Assembly (NCBI RefSeq): GCF_025403485.1
Contig: NZ_CP099966.1
Span: 2,728,001 to 2,792,000, forward strand
Direction: 5' to 3'
Length of the DNA: 64,000 nucleotides
Source: Chryseobacterium paludis
Lineage (GTDB): Bacteria; Bacteroidota; Bacteroidia; Flavobacteriales; Weeksellaceae
The translations under genes were made by a program, and so were the position numbers. The notes under the pieces were generated by a model. The model made no database searches and was not told the origin of the DNA. It was given only the letters and a program-made list of their open reading frames with translations. Positions 45,301-53,335 of the stretch are shown here, in pieces (within the stretch, counting starts at the first letter, position 1; each line of letters opens with the position of its first letter).

Positions 45301-45333
45301 AAACCGCTTTATTTTATACAAAGCGGTTTTTAT
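45301..45333 (+). terminator. Terminator closing the accessory block
   Basis: A perfect 10-bp stem (AAACCGCTTT with AAAGCGGTTT) with a 9-base loop and a T-run. Confidence 0.78.
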
Positions 45334-45347
45334 TTAATAAAATAATT

Positions 45348-45355
45348 TATCTTTG
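45348..45355 (+). promoter_or_regulatory. -7 element (TATCTTTG) of the marR-arr unit
   Basis: A full TAnnTTTG match 28 bases ahead of the MarR start. There is no clear TTG upstream, since the terminator occupies that position. Confidence 0.45.
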
Positions 45356-45383
45356 TAACTAAGATATTTATCTACTAAGCATT

Positions 45384-45839
45384 ATGGAAATCACAGAAGA
45401 AGTCGTTAAACTGAGAAAATTAAGCCAACAGTTTGCTTATACTTCCATTCAAATGCACGAAAGCATTGGAAGGAAAATAGGACTTACGGGTACTGATCAT
45501 AAATACTTAGGATTTTTACTACAAAAAGGAGCAATGACGGCTGGTGAACTCGCTGTCATCACAGGATTAACAACCGGGGCGGTAACAGGATTGATCGACA
45601 GATTTGAAGCAAAGAAACTGGTTAGCCGACAGGCTGATAAGAATGACAGGCGAAAAATAAATATTGTTCCTGACATTGCACGAATCACTCAGTTAATCAC
45701 TCCTTATTATCGAGATTTTCAGAATAATACCGATCAGCTGTTTGCTTCTTTTTCATCTGAAGAATTAAAAACTTTAGAAAAATATTTTCAAAATGCCATG
45801 GAAATCATGAACAACAAAATTGAAACAATCAACCAATAG
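45384..45839 (+). CDS. MarR-family transcriptional regulator
   Basis: This 151-residue winged-helix regulator has a recognition helix region GAMTAGELAVITGLTTGAVTG, then LIDRFEAKKLVSRQADKNDRR and KINIVPDIARI as the wing and following strand. The N- and C-terminal helices would form the dimer. MarR proteins usually repress a neighbouring resistance or catabolic gene and are released by a small ligand. The rifampin-modifying enzyme gene starts 16 bases after its stop, so it may control it, with rifamycins or other phenolics as possible ligands (inference). Confidence 0.92.
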   Translation: MEITEEVVKLRKLSQQFAYTSIQMHESIGRKIGLTGTDHKYLGFLLQKGAMTAGELAVITGLTTGAVTGLIDRFEAKKLVSRQADKNDRRKINIVPDIARITQLITPYYRDFQNNTDQLFASFSSEELKTLEKYFQNAMEIMNNKIETINQ

Positions 45840-45855
45840 CTTATATATTAACACA

Positions 45856-46293
45856 ATGGAAAATAACAAAAATGAACCGTTTACTAGTGATGTTTTAGAC
45901 AATGGACCATTTTATCACGGAACGAAGGCAGATCTACAGATCGGAGATTTGCTGACTGCCGGATTCGGATCCAATTATTATCCTGAAATAATCATGAACC
46001 ACATCTATTTTACCGCTTTAAGAAATGGCGCCGGACTTGCTGCTGCTTTGGCACAGGGTGATGGTCAGGAGCGCATATACATTGTAGAACCTACAGGAGC
46101 TTTTGAAAATGATCCTAATGTAACAGACAAAAAATTCCCTGGAAATCCTACCCGATCTTATCGCAGTAAAGAACCTTTAAAAATTGTAGGCGAATTGACA
46201 GACTGGATCAAACTGACAGATGAAGAGCTCCAAAGATGGCGGGAAAATATCGTGAAGATACGAGAGAACCCTAATGCTGAAATTATAAATTAA
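45856..46293 (+). CDS. arr: NAD+-rifampin ADP-ribosyltransferase (Arr)
   Basis: This 145-residue enzyme inactivates rifamycin antibiotics by ADP-ribosylating their ansa chain. The start at MENNKNEPF is preferred over an upstream ATG within the marR end. The family blocks are all present: GPFYHGTKADLQIGDLLTAGF with the catalytic-site His21, MNHIYFTAL, ERIYIVEPTGAFENDPNVTD, KKFPGNPTRSYRSKEPLKIV. The length equals that of Arr-2-type proteins. It lies in an operon with marR. There are no mobile-element signs, so it looks like an intrinsic resistance gene. Activity is not proven by sequence. Confidence 0.94.
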   Translation: MENNKNEPFTSDVLDNGPFYHGTKADLQIGDLLTAGFGSNYYPEIIMNHIYFTALRNGAGLAAALAQGDGQERIYIVEPTGAFENDPNVTDKKFPGNPTRSYRSKEPLKIVGELTDWIKLTDEELQRWRENIVKIRENPNAEIIN

Positions 46294-46311
46294 CTCATTA
46301 AAATACGATAG

Positions 46312-46339
46312 CCATTCTGCCTTTTCAGAATGGTTTTTT
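46312..46339 (+). terminator. Terminator of marR-arr
   Basis: An 8-bp perfect stem (CCATTCTG with CAGAATGG) with a 6-base loop and TTTTTT. Confidence 0.75.
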
Positions 46340-46368
46340 GTTATATTTACGTTCATTAAAAAGAATCA

Positions 46369-46746
46369 ATGAAGGCAACATTGGGCACGATAATATTGTA
46401 TGTTAGAAACGTTGAATTACTTAAAAACTTTTATGTTGACAACTTTAACCTGAAAGTGACTGAAGAAGATCCTATCTGGGTATTGCTGAATGCGGGAGCA
46501 ATCAATATTGGCTTTCATAAAATTGGAGAGCAATTTCTTAAAGAAATAGATGAAGATTACAAGTTCGACAACAACACCAAATTAGTTTTTGAAATCGATC
46601 TTGATATAGAATCGACAAGGAGCGAATTTATATCAAAAAATATTCTGATGCGGGAAATCAAAACATTTGAGAATTATGATTTCTGGTTATGTGATGGAAC
46701 AGATCCTGAAGGAAATGTCTTTCAGCTAAAGAGTAGAAAACAATAA
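46369..46746 (+). CDS. VOC/glyoxalase-fold protein
   Basis: This 125-residue protein is of the vicinal-oxygen-chelate fold. It has a first beta-alpha-beta unit (IILYVRNVELLKNFYVDNFNLKVTEEDP) and a second one ending WLCDGTDPEGNVFQLKSRK, the usual final strand with the metal-ligand Glu. Members include glyoxalases, dioxygenases and antibiotic-binding proteins. With no partner the substrate cannot be named. An imperfect TATATTTA element precedes it. Confidence 0.86.
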   Translation: MKATLGTIILYVRNVELLKNFYVDNFNLKVTEEDPIWVLLNAGAINIGFHKIGEQFLKEIDEDYKFDNNTKLVFEIDLDIESTRSEFISKNILMREIKTFENYDFWLCDGTDPEGNVFQLKSRKQ

Positions 46747-46769
46747 TAAAGGCTTATTCTATTCTGGAA

Positions 46770-47177
46770 CTATTTGACCTTCGCTTTTAATACCTTGGTC
46801 AACTCCTGAATAGCTCCGGCTTTGTCTTTTTTGATTTTTTTCCCCAATTCTTTCCGTGGACAATTAGCATTGTACTTTGCCCCCCAATCCATTATCTCAA
46901 TGACAATAGGCAGCAGATCAACTCCCTTCTTTGTTAAGCTATATATAAATTTTGACTTGTTAAGTGGTGATACTTCTTTAAGCAAAATTTTCTCAGACTC
47001 CAGAATCCCCAGCCTGTTAACAAGTATATTGGATGCAATCCGCTCTTCTGAATTTAAAAATTCACTGTAAGACATTTTACCTCTCAGCATAATATCTCTA
47101 ATTATTAAAAGTGACCATTTATCTCCGAAAACATCAAGAGAACAACTAATTGGGCAATCCGACCTATGTTTATCCAT
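46770..47177 (-). CDS. HxlR-family transcriptional regulator
   Basis: This 135-residue winged-helix regulator starts at MDKHRSDCPISCSLDVFGDKWSLLIIRD. The upstream open frame runs through the operators and is not coding. Family blocks are the early cysteines (CPISCSLD), GKMSYSEFLNSEERIASNILVNRL and FIYSLTKKGVDLLPIVIEIMDWG. HxlR proteins respond to aldehydes, quinones or redox stress, often through the N-terminal Cys. It is divergent from an NTF2-like gene, with two copies of TTGCATAATGCAA between them. It probably represses both. Confidence 0.93.
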   Translation of the reverse strand: MDKHRSDCPISCSLDVFGDKWSLLIIRDIMLRGKMSYSEFLNSEERIASNILVNRLGILESEKILLKEVSPLNKSKFIYSLTKKGVDLLPIVIEIMDWGAKYNANCPRKELGKKIKKDKAGAIQELTKVLKAKVK

Positions 47178-47189
47178 AAAAAATATCTT

Positions 47190-47204
47190 ATTGCATAATG
47201 CAAT
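47190..47204. promoter_or_regulatory. HxlR operator 1 (ATTGCATAATGCAAT)
   Basis: A 15-base palindrome 13 bases from the hxlR start. It overlaps the TTG (-33) of the NTF2-like gene promoter. The core TTGCATAATGCAA repeats at 47224-47236. Confidence 0.7.
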
Positions 47205-47220
47205 AACTTTTATATATTTG
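47191..47220 (+). promoter_or_regulatory. Promoter of the NTF2-like gene, TTG-N19-TATATTTG
   Basis: TTG at 47191-47193, a 19-base spacer and TATATTTG at 47213-47220. It is a full consensus match, bracketed by the two operator copies. Confidence 0.72.
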
Positions 47221-47223
47221 TAC

Positions 47224-47236
47224 TTGCATAATGCAA
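47224..47236. promoter_or_regulatory. HxlR operator 2 (TTGCATAATGCAA)
   Basis: The second copy of the palindrome, just after the -7 element and over the likely transcription start of the plus-strand gene. A CAAATATA at 47240-47247 could be the minus-strand -7 element of hxlR. Confidence 0.68.
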
Positions 47237-47266
47237 CAACAAATATAACCACAAAATTTTAATAAA

Positions 47267-47647
47267 ATGGAAAATCAAGCAACAACAAGACAACTTCTTG
47301 AAATTTACTACAAAGGTTTTGCTGAAAAAGCAAACTGGGAAAGCATGATAGCCGATGACTTTGAATATATTGGCGGTGATATGAACAACACAACCCCTAT
47401 CGTTGGAAAGCAAGCCTATATTGAAATCATAAAGCGATTTTCTCAGCGCTTTGAAGCAATGAGCGTAAAGGAAATGATAATTGAGGGGGATAAAGCAAGT
47501 GTTATTGGTAACTATGACTTTCAGTTCCCAAATGGTTTTAAAATTAATGGGAATGTCTCAGAAAATTGGACCGTAAAAAATGGCAAACTGCAATCTTTAA
47601 CCCTTTATTTTGACACCCTGACTTTTATGGCCAATCTGAAACCATAA
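47267..47647 (+). CDS. NTF2-like (SnoaL-type) protein
   Basis: This is a 126-residue protein of the nuclear-transport-factor-2 cone fold. An N-terminal helix pair (RQLLEIYYKGFAEKANWESM) is followed by ADDFEYIGGDMNNTTPIVGKQAYIEI. Strands ending NGNVSENWTVKNGKLQSLTLYFDT close the domain. Members are small isomerases, hydrolases or binding proteins. The HxlR regulator divergent to it suggests a role in detoxification. The catalytic function is unknown. Confidence 0.85.
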   Translation: MENQATTRQLLEIYYKGFAEKANWESMIADDFEYIGGDMNNTTPIVGKQAYIEIIKRFSQRFEAMSVKEMIIEGDKASVIGNYDFQFPNGFKINGNVSENWTVKNGKLQSLTLYFDTLTFMANLKP

Positions 47648-47713
47648 CTTTCGATTATTGGGTGGAACGAAACGGTAGAATTGCTTAGCTTTAGCAAATG
47701 ACTTAATTTTTTA

Positions 47714-48241
47714 ATGAAGATAATAATTACAATCAGCTGTATAGTTTTGGTGTTGACTTTTATTTACTATCCTGCTTTCGACAGTGTAGGAATATCTTAC
47801 TTCATTACTTTTTCTTGCTTTGTTGCGCTTTGTTTTTCAATTGCTAAAGTATATGCTCCTGATGATAAAGAGGTTTATGCTTCTGTTGAAAAAGAGGCCG
47901 ATAGATTAGAGAAGTTTGATGGGGAATTTCAATATATAAATGACGGATTTTACCACAAAAATAAGAACCCATTGGAACTTATCAAGTGGGATGAAATTGT
48001 TTCAGTACATTCATTTAGTATTCCAGTTCCGGGTAGTAGCAGACAAACAGGCTTAGAAATAATTACCGATAAAAAACATTATGAATTGAATAGTGAAACC
48101 CCAGGAATGAAAAAATTAACCAATGAATTGTCTGATCATCTTCCAGATTGGCACCTCGATGCTCCTACTATTAGAGTCAATAATTATGGACTTGAAAAAA
48201 CAAAACTGTACGAACGAAAGGATGTCGAAAGAGAAAAATGA
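47714..48241 (+). CDS. Membrane protein with PH-like domain, unknown
   Basis: This is a 175-residue protein with two hydrophobic helices at the N-terminus (ITISCIVLVLTFIYYPAF, ISYFITFSCFVALCFSIAKVY). A soluble part follows that starts FDGEFQYINDGFYHKNKNPLELIKWDEIVSVHSF and contains GLEIITDKKHYELN. That pattern (surface, then W-x-E-I, then strand) is PH-like, similar to genes at 31624 and 36370. No exact family was recognised. Confidence 0.66.
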   Translation: MKIIITISCIVLVLTFIYYPAFDSVGISYFITFSCFVALCFSIAKVYAPDDKEVYASVEKEADRLEKFDGEFQYINDGFYHKNKNPLELIKWDEIVSVHSFSIPVPGSSRQTGLEIITDKKHYELNSETPGMKKLTNELSDHLPDWHLDAPTIRVNNYGLEKTKLYERKDVEREK

Positions 48242-48398
48242 AGAATAAGTTTTCATTTTCCAAAGTACCTTTCCTCTCTCTTGCCTTACTACACTCATAA
48301 AATCACAATTTCAATTCCTCTTAATTTTTTTGTAGTTTCGTTCTATTGACTCCTGACGAAATAAATCTTTTGTATAAGGTTCAATTAAAAAAACATCC

Positions 48399-49355
48399 AT
48401 GAAAAACCTGCAACGGGAAGATATCCAAATTATCAGCCGCCACAGTAATGTGACCGAACAGGGCATTGAAAGAGCCTTAAAAGAAAACGTTTACAATGAT
48501 AAAGAAACATGGCAAAAATTCTTCCGCCTTTTCCTGATCACTCTCGGTATTGGTTTTACGACAGCAGGGATCATTTTCTTTTTTGCCTATAACTGGGCGG
48601 ATCTGAATAAATTTGTAAAACTTGGATTGATCGAAGTACTCATTGTAGCAACGACCATTATGGTCTTACTTCCAAAGATAAAAAGTGGAACCAAAAATAT
48701 TATTCTTACGGGTTCTTCATTTTTGGTAGGGGCTCTATTTGCCGTATTCGGACAGATTTATCAGACAGGTGCCGATGCCTATGACTTCTTTTTAGCCTGG
48801 ACCTTATTTATAACGCTATGGGTTATTGTTTCCAATTTTGCTCCGTTATGGCTGCTGTATATTGTTTTAATCAACACCACATTTTTTTTATATACAGAGC
48901 AGGTTGCCAAAGATCTGCCTGAAATCCTTGTTATTACATCATTGTTTTTGTTTAATACAGCAATACTTATTGCATCCGTTCTATTGGATCACTATAAAAA
49001 GATTGAAAATATTCCGAAGTGGTTTACCTACATTCTGGCTTTAGGATCGGTTACCTTCGCGACGATGGGAATTGTTTTTGGAATCTTGGATGATAATCCA
49101 CCTTTATTTCCCCTTTTGATTTCAGCTGTTATACTGGTTTTTGCCCTTGGAATATGGCACGGAATACGTTCGAAAAATACATTTTATCTTTCAATCATTC
49201 CATTGAGCCTTATCATTATCATTACCACCTTATTATTTAAAATATCAGATGAAATGATCATGTTTTTAATTGTCGGCATATTTATCATTGTAAGTGTTAC
49301 TTTGGTTATTATGAGTCTGCTTAAACTTCAAAAAAAATGGACCAATGAGAAATAA
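48399..49355 (+). CDS. DUF2157 membrane protein
   Basis: This is a 318-residue polytopic protein. An N-terminal soluble helical segment (DIQIISRHSNVTEQGIERAL) is followed by about ten transmembrane helices. The DUF2157 pattern is FRLFLITLGIGFTTAGIIFF, FAYNWADLNKFVKLG and VGALFAVFGQIYQTGADAYDFF. It is the first of three overlapping genes seen together in many Gram-negative bacteria (DUF2157, DUF4401, GDYXXLXY). Their joint function is unknown; they probably form one membrane complex. Confidence 0.9.
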   Translation: MKNLQREDIQIISRHSNVTEQGIERALKENVYNDKETWQKFFRLFLITLGIGFTTAGIIFFFAYNWADLNKFVKLGLIEVLIVATTIMVLLPKIKSGTKNIILTGSSFLVGALFAVFGQIYQTGADAYDFFLAWTLFITLWVIVSNFAPLWLLYIVLINTTFFLYTEQVAKDLPEILVITSLFLFNTAILIASVLLDHYKKIENIPKWFTYILALGSVTFATMGIVFGILDDNPPLFPLLISAVILVFALGIWHGIRSKNTFYLSIIPLSLIIIITTLLFKISDEMIMFLIVGIFIIVSVTLVIMSLLKLQKKWTNEK

Positions 49356-50418
49356 AGAAGAGATAAAAGAAGTATTGGATTATTTCCAAACAATGGATGA
49401 TAAAGAATTGAAATTTGATGAAGAAGCTATTTTAACCGCATATCAGAAAAAAGAAGATCATCAGTCTTTAGCCATAAAAATCCTATCCATTTTTGGTGGA
49501 ATTTCAGCAGGTCTTGTTTTTCTGGGAGCGTTGTTTATTACGGGGATATATGATTCAGATTCAGGATTATTAGCATTTGGAGTAGTGGCTATTATTGGAG
49601 GTGTCTTCATTAATAAGTTCTTTGATAAATTAATTATTGATACCATCAGTGTCTCGTCTTATATCATTGGGTTTATTCTTTTAGGTGTAGGTATGTTTAA
49701 AATGGAAGCGAGCGAAAATACGGTGTGCTTTCTGTTTATTCTGATAGCCATTGCATCATTACTGATCGTTCGGAGTTATATTATTTCCTTTATTTCGGTA
49801 TTGATCATTAATGGATCTATTTTAGCACTACTCCTATTCAATAACAATTTTTTTGGTATTCAGATGTACACTTGTGTTCTTGCCATCATGGTAACTGTTG
49901 TGTTCCTGAAAGAGGCAAAAATAATTTCTATCCATCCAGCATTTTCAAAATTATACAACCCTGTTCGTATAGGACTGATTTTTTCATTCCTTGGAGGATT
50001 GGTTCTTCTTAATAAAAGTGACATTCCCGATATATCAATAAACTACCTTTGGATATCATCGGCAGTGATTATCCTGACCATACTATATGCACTTTCCTAC
50101 CTTTTTGAAGTATTGAATATTTCACAAACGAAACAAAAGGCTGGAATATATATTGTAAGCACGGTCATATTGCTATCTACCCTATTATCTCCAGGGGTAT
50201 CGGGTGCTCTTTTAATTATTCTTCTAAGTTTTCTGGTCAACTATAAAACCAGTTTTGTTATTGGCATTATTGCCTTCATTTGCTTTATTTCACAATATTA
50301 TTACGACCTTCATTTTACACTGCTTACCAAATCTATATTTTTATTTTCGTCAGGTGTTTTATTTCTGGGTCTTTATCTATTAACTCACAAAAAACTGACA
50401 TCAAATGAAAAAGTATAA
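49345..50418 (+). CDS. DUF4401 membrane protein
   Basis: This is a 357-residue polytopic protein with about eleven helices. Its start overlaps the DUF2157 stop by 11 bases. A short cytoplasmic N-terminus (NKEEIKEVLDYFQTMDDKEL) precedes the first helix pair KILSIFGGISAGLVFLGALF, then YIIGFILLGVGMF as in DUF4401 proteins. Its stop overlaps the next start by 14 bases, so all three genes are translationally coupled. Confidence 0.88.
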   Translation: MRNKEEIKEVLDYFQTMDDKELKFDEEAILTAYQKKEDHQSLAIKILSIFGGISAGLVFLGALFITGIYDSDSGLLAFGVVAIIGGVFINKFFDKLIIDTISVSSYIIGFILLGVGMFKMEASENTVCFLFILIAIASLLIVRSYIISFISVLIINGSILALLLFNNNFFGIQMYTCVLAIMVTVVFLKEAKIISIHPAFSKLYNPVRIGLIFSFLGGLVLLNKSDIPDISINYLWISSAVIILTILYALSYLFEVLNISQTKQKAGIYIVSTVILLSTLLSPGVSGALLIILLSFLVNYKTSFVIGIIAFICFISQYYYDLHFTLLTKSIFLFSSGVLFLGLYLLTHKKLTSNEKV

Positions 50419-50893
50419 ATGGATTATTATAGCACTAAACCTCATCGTCTTACTGATCTATTTTAATTTTTCAGTATCTAAAAAGGAAGCCGTCCTAAAA
50501 GACGGAAAGTTGGTTCTTTTACAGCTTGCTCCGGTTGATCCCCGTTCTTTAATGCAGGGTGATTACATGAGTTTAAGGTATCATATAGCACAAAATATAA
50601 ATCTGGATCATATTCCTAAAAGAGGATATTGCGTTGTTCGTCTTGATAAGAATGGAGTCGCAGATAGAGTAAGGCTTCAAAAAGAGACAACACCACTGAA
50701 TAATGGTGAATATCTTATTAAATATTCTTCACCTGAACAGTGGACCATCAATATTGGAGCAGAATCTTTCTTTTTCCAGGAAGGACAAGCCGAAAAATAT
50801 GAAAATGCCAAATATGGTGGTGTGAAAATCGATGAAAATGGCAACAGCGTGTTAGTGGGACTTTATAACGGGCAACTAAAAAACATAAAATAA
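50405..50893 (+). CDS. GDYXXLXY-domain protein
   Basis: This 162-residue protein has a single N-terminal membrane helix (KWIIIALNLIVLLIYFNFSV). The periplasmic domain carries the naming motif as LMQGDYMSLRYHIA near residues 49-62, preceded by LQLAPVDPRS. It completes the trio with DUF2157 and DUF4401. The domain function is not known; the fixed gene order suggests stable interaction. Confidence 0.92.
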   Translation: MKKYKWIIIALNLIVLLIYFNFSVSKKEAVLKDGKLVLLQLAPVDPRSLMQGDYMSLRYHIAQNINLDHIPKRGYCVVRLDKNGVADRVRLQKETTPLNNGEYLIKYSSPEQWTINIGAESFFFQEGQAEKYENAKYGGVKIDENGNSVLVGLYNGQLKNIK

Positions 50894-50985
50894 AAACGTT
50901 ATCACACAAGATTACAAAATATATGATCTGACTACAGATCAAGAAACCTACTTAAACTTTTAATTTCCAGCATTTATATAACATC

Positions 50986-51648
50986 ATGAAAAAGGCACTT
51001 GAATTTCTTAAAAAAATCAATGAAAATAACAATCGCGAATGGTTTAGTGAACATAAGCATGAATATGATTTAGTTGTAAAAGAAAACAAAGTCTTTTTTA
51101 ATGAGATCTATAGTGAGCTACAGCAGTATGATAATTTAAAAGGCATCCATATTTTCAGGATTTACAGAGACGTTCGTTTTTCTAAAGATCAATCTACGCC
51201 TTATAAAACTAATTTCGGAGTTGGATATTCCCGTTCAAAACCTATGTTAAGAGGCGGGTATTATATTAACCTGGAACCCAATAACAGCTTCGTGGGAGGT
51301 GGATTCTGGGGTCCTGAGGCTAAAGATCTCCTCCGTATCCGCAAAGAATTTGAACTCAATACAACAGAAATTGAAAAGATAATGTCTGATGAAACTTTTA
51401 TAAAATATTTCGGAGAAATCAAAGGTGATGCCGTAAAAACGGATCCAAGAGGTTTTGATAAAAATCATCCTGCCATTGATCTCATCAGAAAAAAGCAATA
51501 TGTTGTGATGCGAAAATTCACGGATAAGGAGATTCTGTCTGGTGATTTCCAGAAAGAAGCCATTCTGACCTTATTAGCCATGCGGCCTTTTTTTAATTAT
51601 ATGAGTGAAGTTCTTACAGTGGATTTAAACGGAGAACCTTTATTTTAA
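50986..51648 (+). CDS. DUF2461-family protein
   Basis: This 220-residue cytoplasmic protein starts MKKALEFLKKINENNNREWFSEHKHEYD and contains HIFRIYRDVRFSKDQSTPYKTNFG, GGYYINLEPNNSFVGGGFWGPEA and DPRGFDKNHPAIDLIRKKQYV, the hallmark blocks of DUF2461 (TIGR02453). The family is common in bacteria and lacks a proven role. Length and motifs are complete. It lies about 90 bases after the GDYXXLXY gene and is probably transcribed separately. Confidence 0.93.
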   Translation: MKKALEFLKKINENNNREWFSEHKHEYDLVVKENKVFFNEIYSELQQYDNLKGIHIFRIYRDVRFSKDQSTPYKTNFGVGYSRSKPMLRGGYYINLEPNNSFVGGGFWGPEAKDLLRIRKEFELNTTEIEKIMSDETFIKYFGEIKGDAVKTDPRGFDKNHPAIDLIRKKQYVVMRKFTDKEILSGDFQKEAILTLLAMRPFFNYMSEVLTVDLNGEPLF

Positions 51649-51738
51649 AAGTCAGCTCACCTGTTATCAAAGCCTTCCTGTTTTTAGAAAGTCTTTTTTG
51701 TTATATTTACTCTCATTTAAAATTCTAATATAACCAGC

Positions 51739-52317
51739 ATGAAAAAAATTTTAGCCCTTTTTGTGATTTTATCTATACTTTCCTGTGAAAGCGAAAAGGA
51801 AAAAAAAGAAAGAATTTTTAAAGAATTCCAAAAGGAGGCAAAAGAATTGAAAAAAAATCAGATTGACTTCTTTCTTAATGCAAAGCCCAAATATTTTTCG
51901 GCTAAAACAATTAATGGAAGTGTTTTTAATTCACAAAATTATAAGGGTAAAAATCTGGTCATTTTTGTTTACGATAAATCTTATCTAAAAAAGAGTGCAT
52001 CTTATGATATGCCAGAAGAGTTTAATGCGCTGTATAAAGAATTTAAAAACGAGGCCAATTTTATTGGTATTGTAGAAGGATTTATAGAAAATGAAAAAGA
52101 ACTAAAAGATTATCTGAGCCAGTCAGATATTTTGTTTGAACAGATTGACAATACCAAGTCATATAGTAAATCCGAAAAATTAAACTACAACCTGTTTTGC
52201 AGTCCGGCAAAAATACTCATCGACACCAATGGAAAGGTGATCCATTCTTCTTGTGGTGGTGGAAACAATTCAGAAATCGAACGAAAGCTGGACAGCATAA
52301 GATCTGCTGTAAAATAA
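51739..52317 (+). CDS. Thioredoxin-fold lipoprotein lacking the CXXC motif
   Basis: This is a 192-residue lipoprotein (LSILSC with Cys16 lipidated), followed by a charged helix (KEKKERIFKEFQKEAKELKK). The rest follows a TlpA/redoxin outline: KYFSAKTINGSVFNSQNYKGKNLVIFVYDKSYLKK, then FIGIVEGF and CSPAKILIDTNGKVIHSSCGG. Where redox members have WCxxC, this one has YDKSYL, so it cannot act as an ordinary disulfide reductase. Two cysteines near the end (CSPAK, SSCGG) remain. A binding or structural role is more likely. Confidence 0.7.
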   Translation: MKKILALFVILSILSCESEKEKKERIFKEFQKEAKELKKNQIDFFLNAKPKYFSAKTINGSVFNSQNYKGKNLVIFVYDKSYLKKSASYDMPEEFNALYKEFKNEANFIGIVEGFIENEKELKDYLSQSDILFEQIDNTKSYSKSEKLNYNLFCSPAKILIDTNGKVIHSSCGGGNNSEIERKLDSIRSAVK

Positions 52318-52335
52318 TTAATTTTATCTTTAAAA

Positions 52336-52881
52336 ATGAAAAAAGTAATATTAGATCTGGCGACTACTTTAGACGGATTCATCGAGGGACCGAACGGTGA
52401 AATCGATTGGTGTATTATGGATGATGATATGGATTTCGATGGTTTTCTTTCAAGTATAGATACTATTTTTTACGGGAGAGTGAGTTATGATGCCTGGGGA
52501 AATTATCAGGCTGGTGAAAATGCAACTCCAGAAGAACAGAAACTCTGGGAGGCCGTTCATTCTAAAAATAAATTTGTGTTTTCCAGTCAGGACAGAGAAG
52601 ACAAAAATGCCATTTTTATTAATACGGATATTGAAACAAAAGTTTCAGAGATAAAAAATCAAGGCGGAAAAGATATTTGGCTGTATGGTGGTGCCAGTCT
52701 TATTAAAACTTTTATTCAGCATAATTTGATTGATGTCTACAGAATATCTGTTCATCCTATTGTCTTAGGAAGTGGGAAACCTTTATTTGAAGATCTGAAC
52801 GAAAGATTACATTTAAAACTCATGACAACCAATGTCTTCAAATCCGGAGTAGTACAGCTTATTTATGAACCTGTAAAATAA
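52336..52881 (+). CDS. Dihydrofolate-reductase-fold protein (RibD C-terminal family)
   Basis: This 181-residue protein has the opening [26 protein letters not shown]. The NADPH-binding block [13 protein letters not shown] and the closing [39 protein letters not shown] follow. These are typical of the small YwjB/YyaP-type group rather than of folate-pathway DHFR. The substrate is unknown. It follows the lipoprotein after 18 bases and precedes DUF2200 by 5 bases, so these form an operon. Confidence 0.9.
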   Translation: MKKVILDLATTLDGFIEGPNGEIDWCIMDDDMDFDGFLSSIDTIFYGRVSYDAWGNYQAGENATPEEQKLWEAVHSKNKFVFSSQDREDKNAIFINTDIETKVSEIKNQGGKDIWLYGGASLIKTFIQHNLIDVYRISVHPIVLGSGKPLFEDLNERLHLKLMTTNVFKSGVVQLIYEPVK

Positions 52882-52886
52882 AATGT

Positions 52887-53240
52887 ATGCAAAATAACGA
52901 CAGAGTTTATAATATGTCTTTTGCAGGAGTTTATCCTCACTATATTCAAAAAGCAGAAAAAAAAGGACGTACAAAAGAAGAAGTTCATGAAATTATTTTC
53001 TGGCTGACTGGTTATAATGAAAAAGATCTTCAGGAAATACTAAATAACAAAACCAACTTTAGAGATTTCTTTGAACAGGCTCCTCAGATAAACCCTAATG
53101 TTTCCTTAATAAAAGGCGTTATTTGTGGCTATCGCGTTGAAGAAATTGAAGATGAGCTGATGAGAAAAATTCGTTATCTGGATAAGTTAATTGATGAATT
53201 GGCGAAGGGAAAATCCATGGATAAAATTCTGAGACGATAA
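52887..53240 (+). CDS. DUF2200-family protein
   Basis: This 117-residue cytoplasmic protein has the family start [30 protein letters not shown], then [37 protein letters not shown] and [23 protein letters not shown]. The function is unknown. It begins 5 bases after the DHFR-fold gene and is surely co-transcribed with it. Confidence 0.92.
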   Translation: MQNNDRVYNMSFAGVYPHYIQKAEKKGRTKEEVHEIIFWLTGYNEKDLQEILNNKTNFRDFFEQAPQINPNVSLIKGVICGYRVEEIEDELMRKIRYLDKLIDELAKGKSMDKILRR

Positions 53241-53335
53241 AATATTTTTAAATTTCTAAATAATTTTTCTCCATCTTTTGTCCAATTTCGAAAACTCGAT
53301 TGTCATTAGAGTATAAACCCATAAAATTATACATA

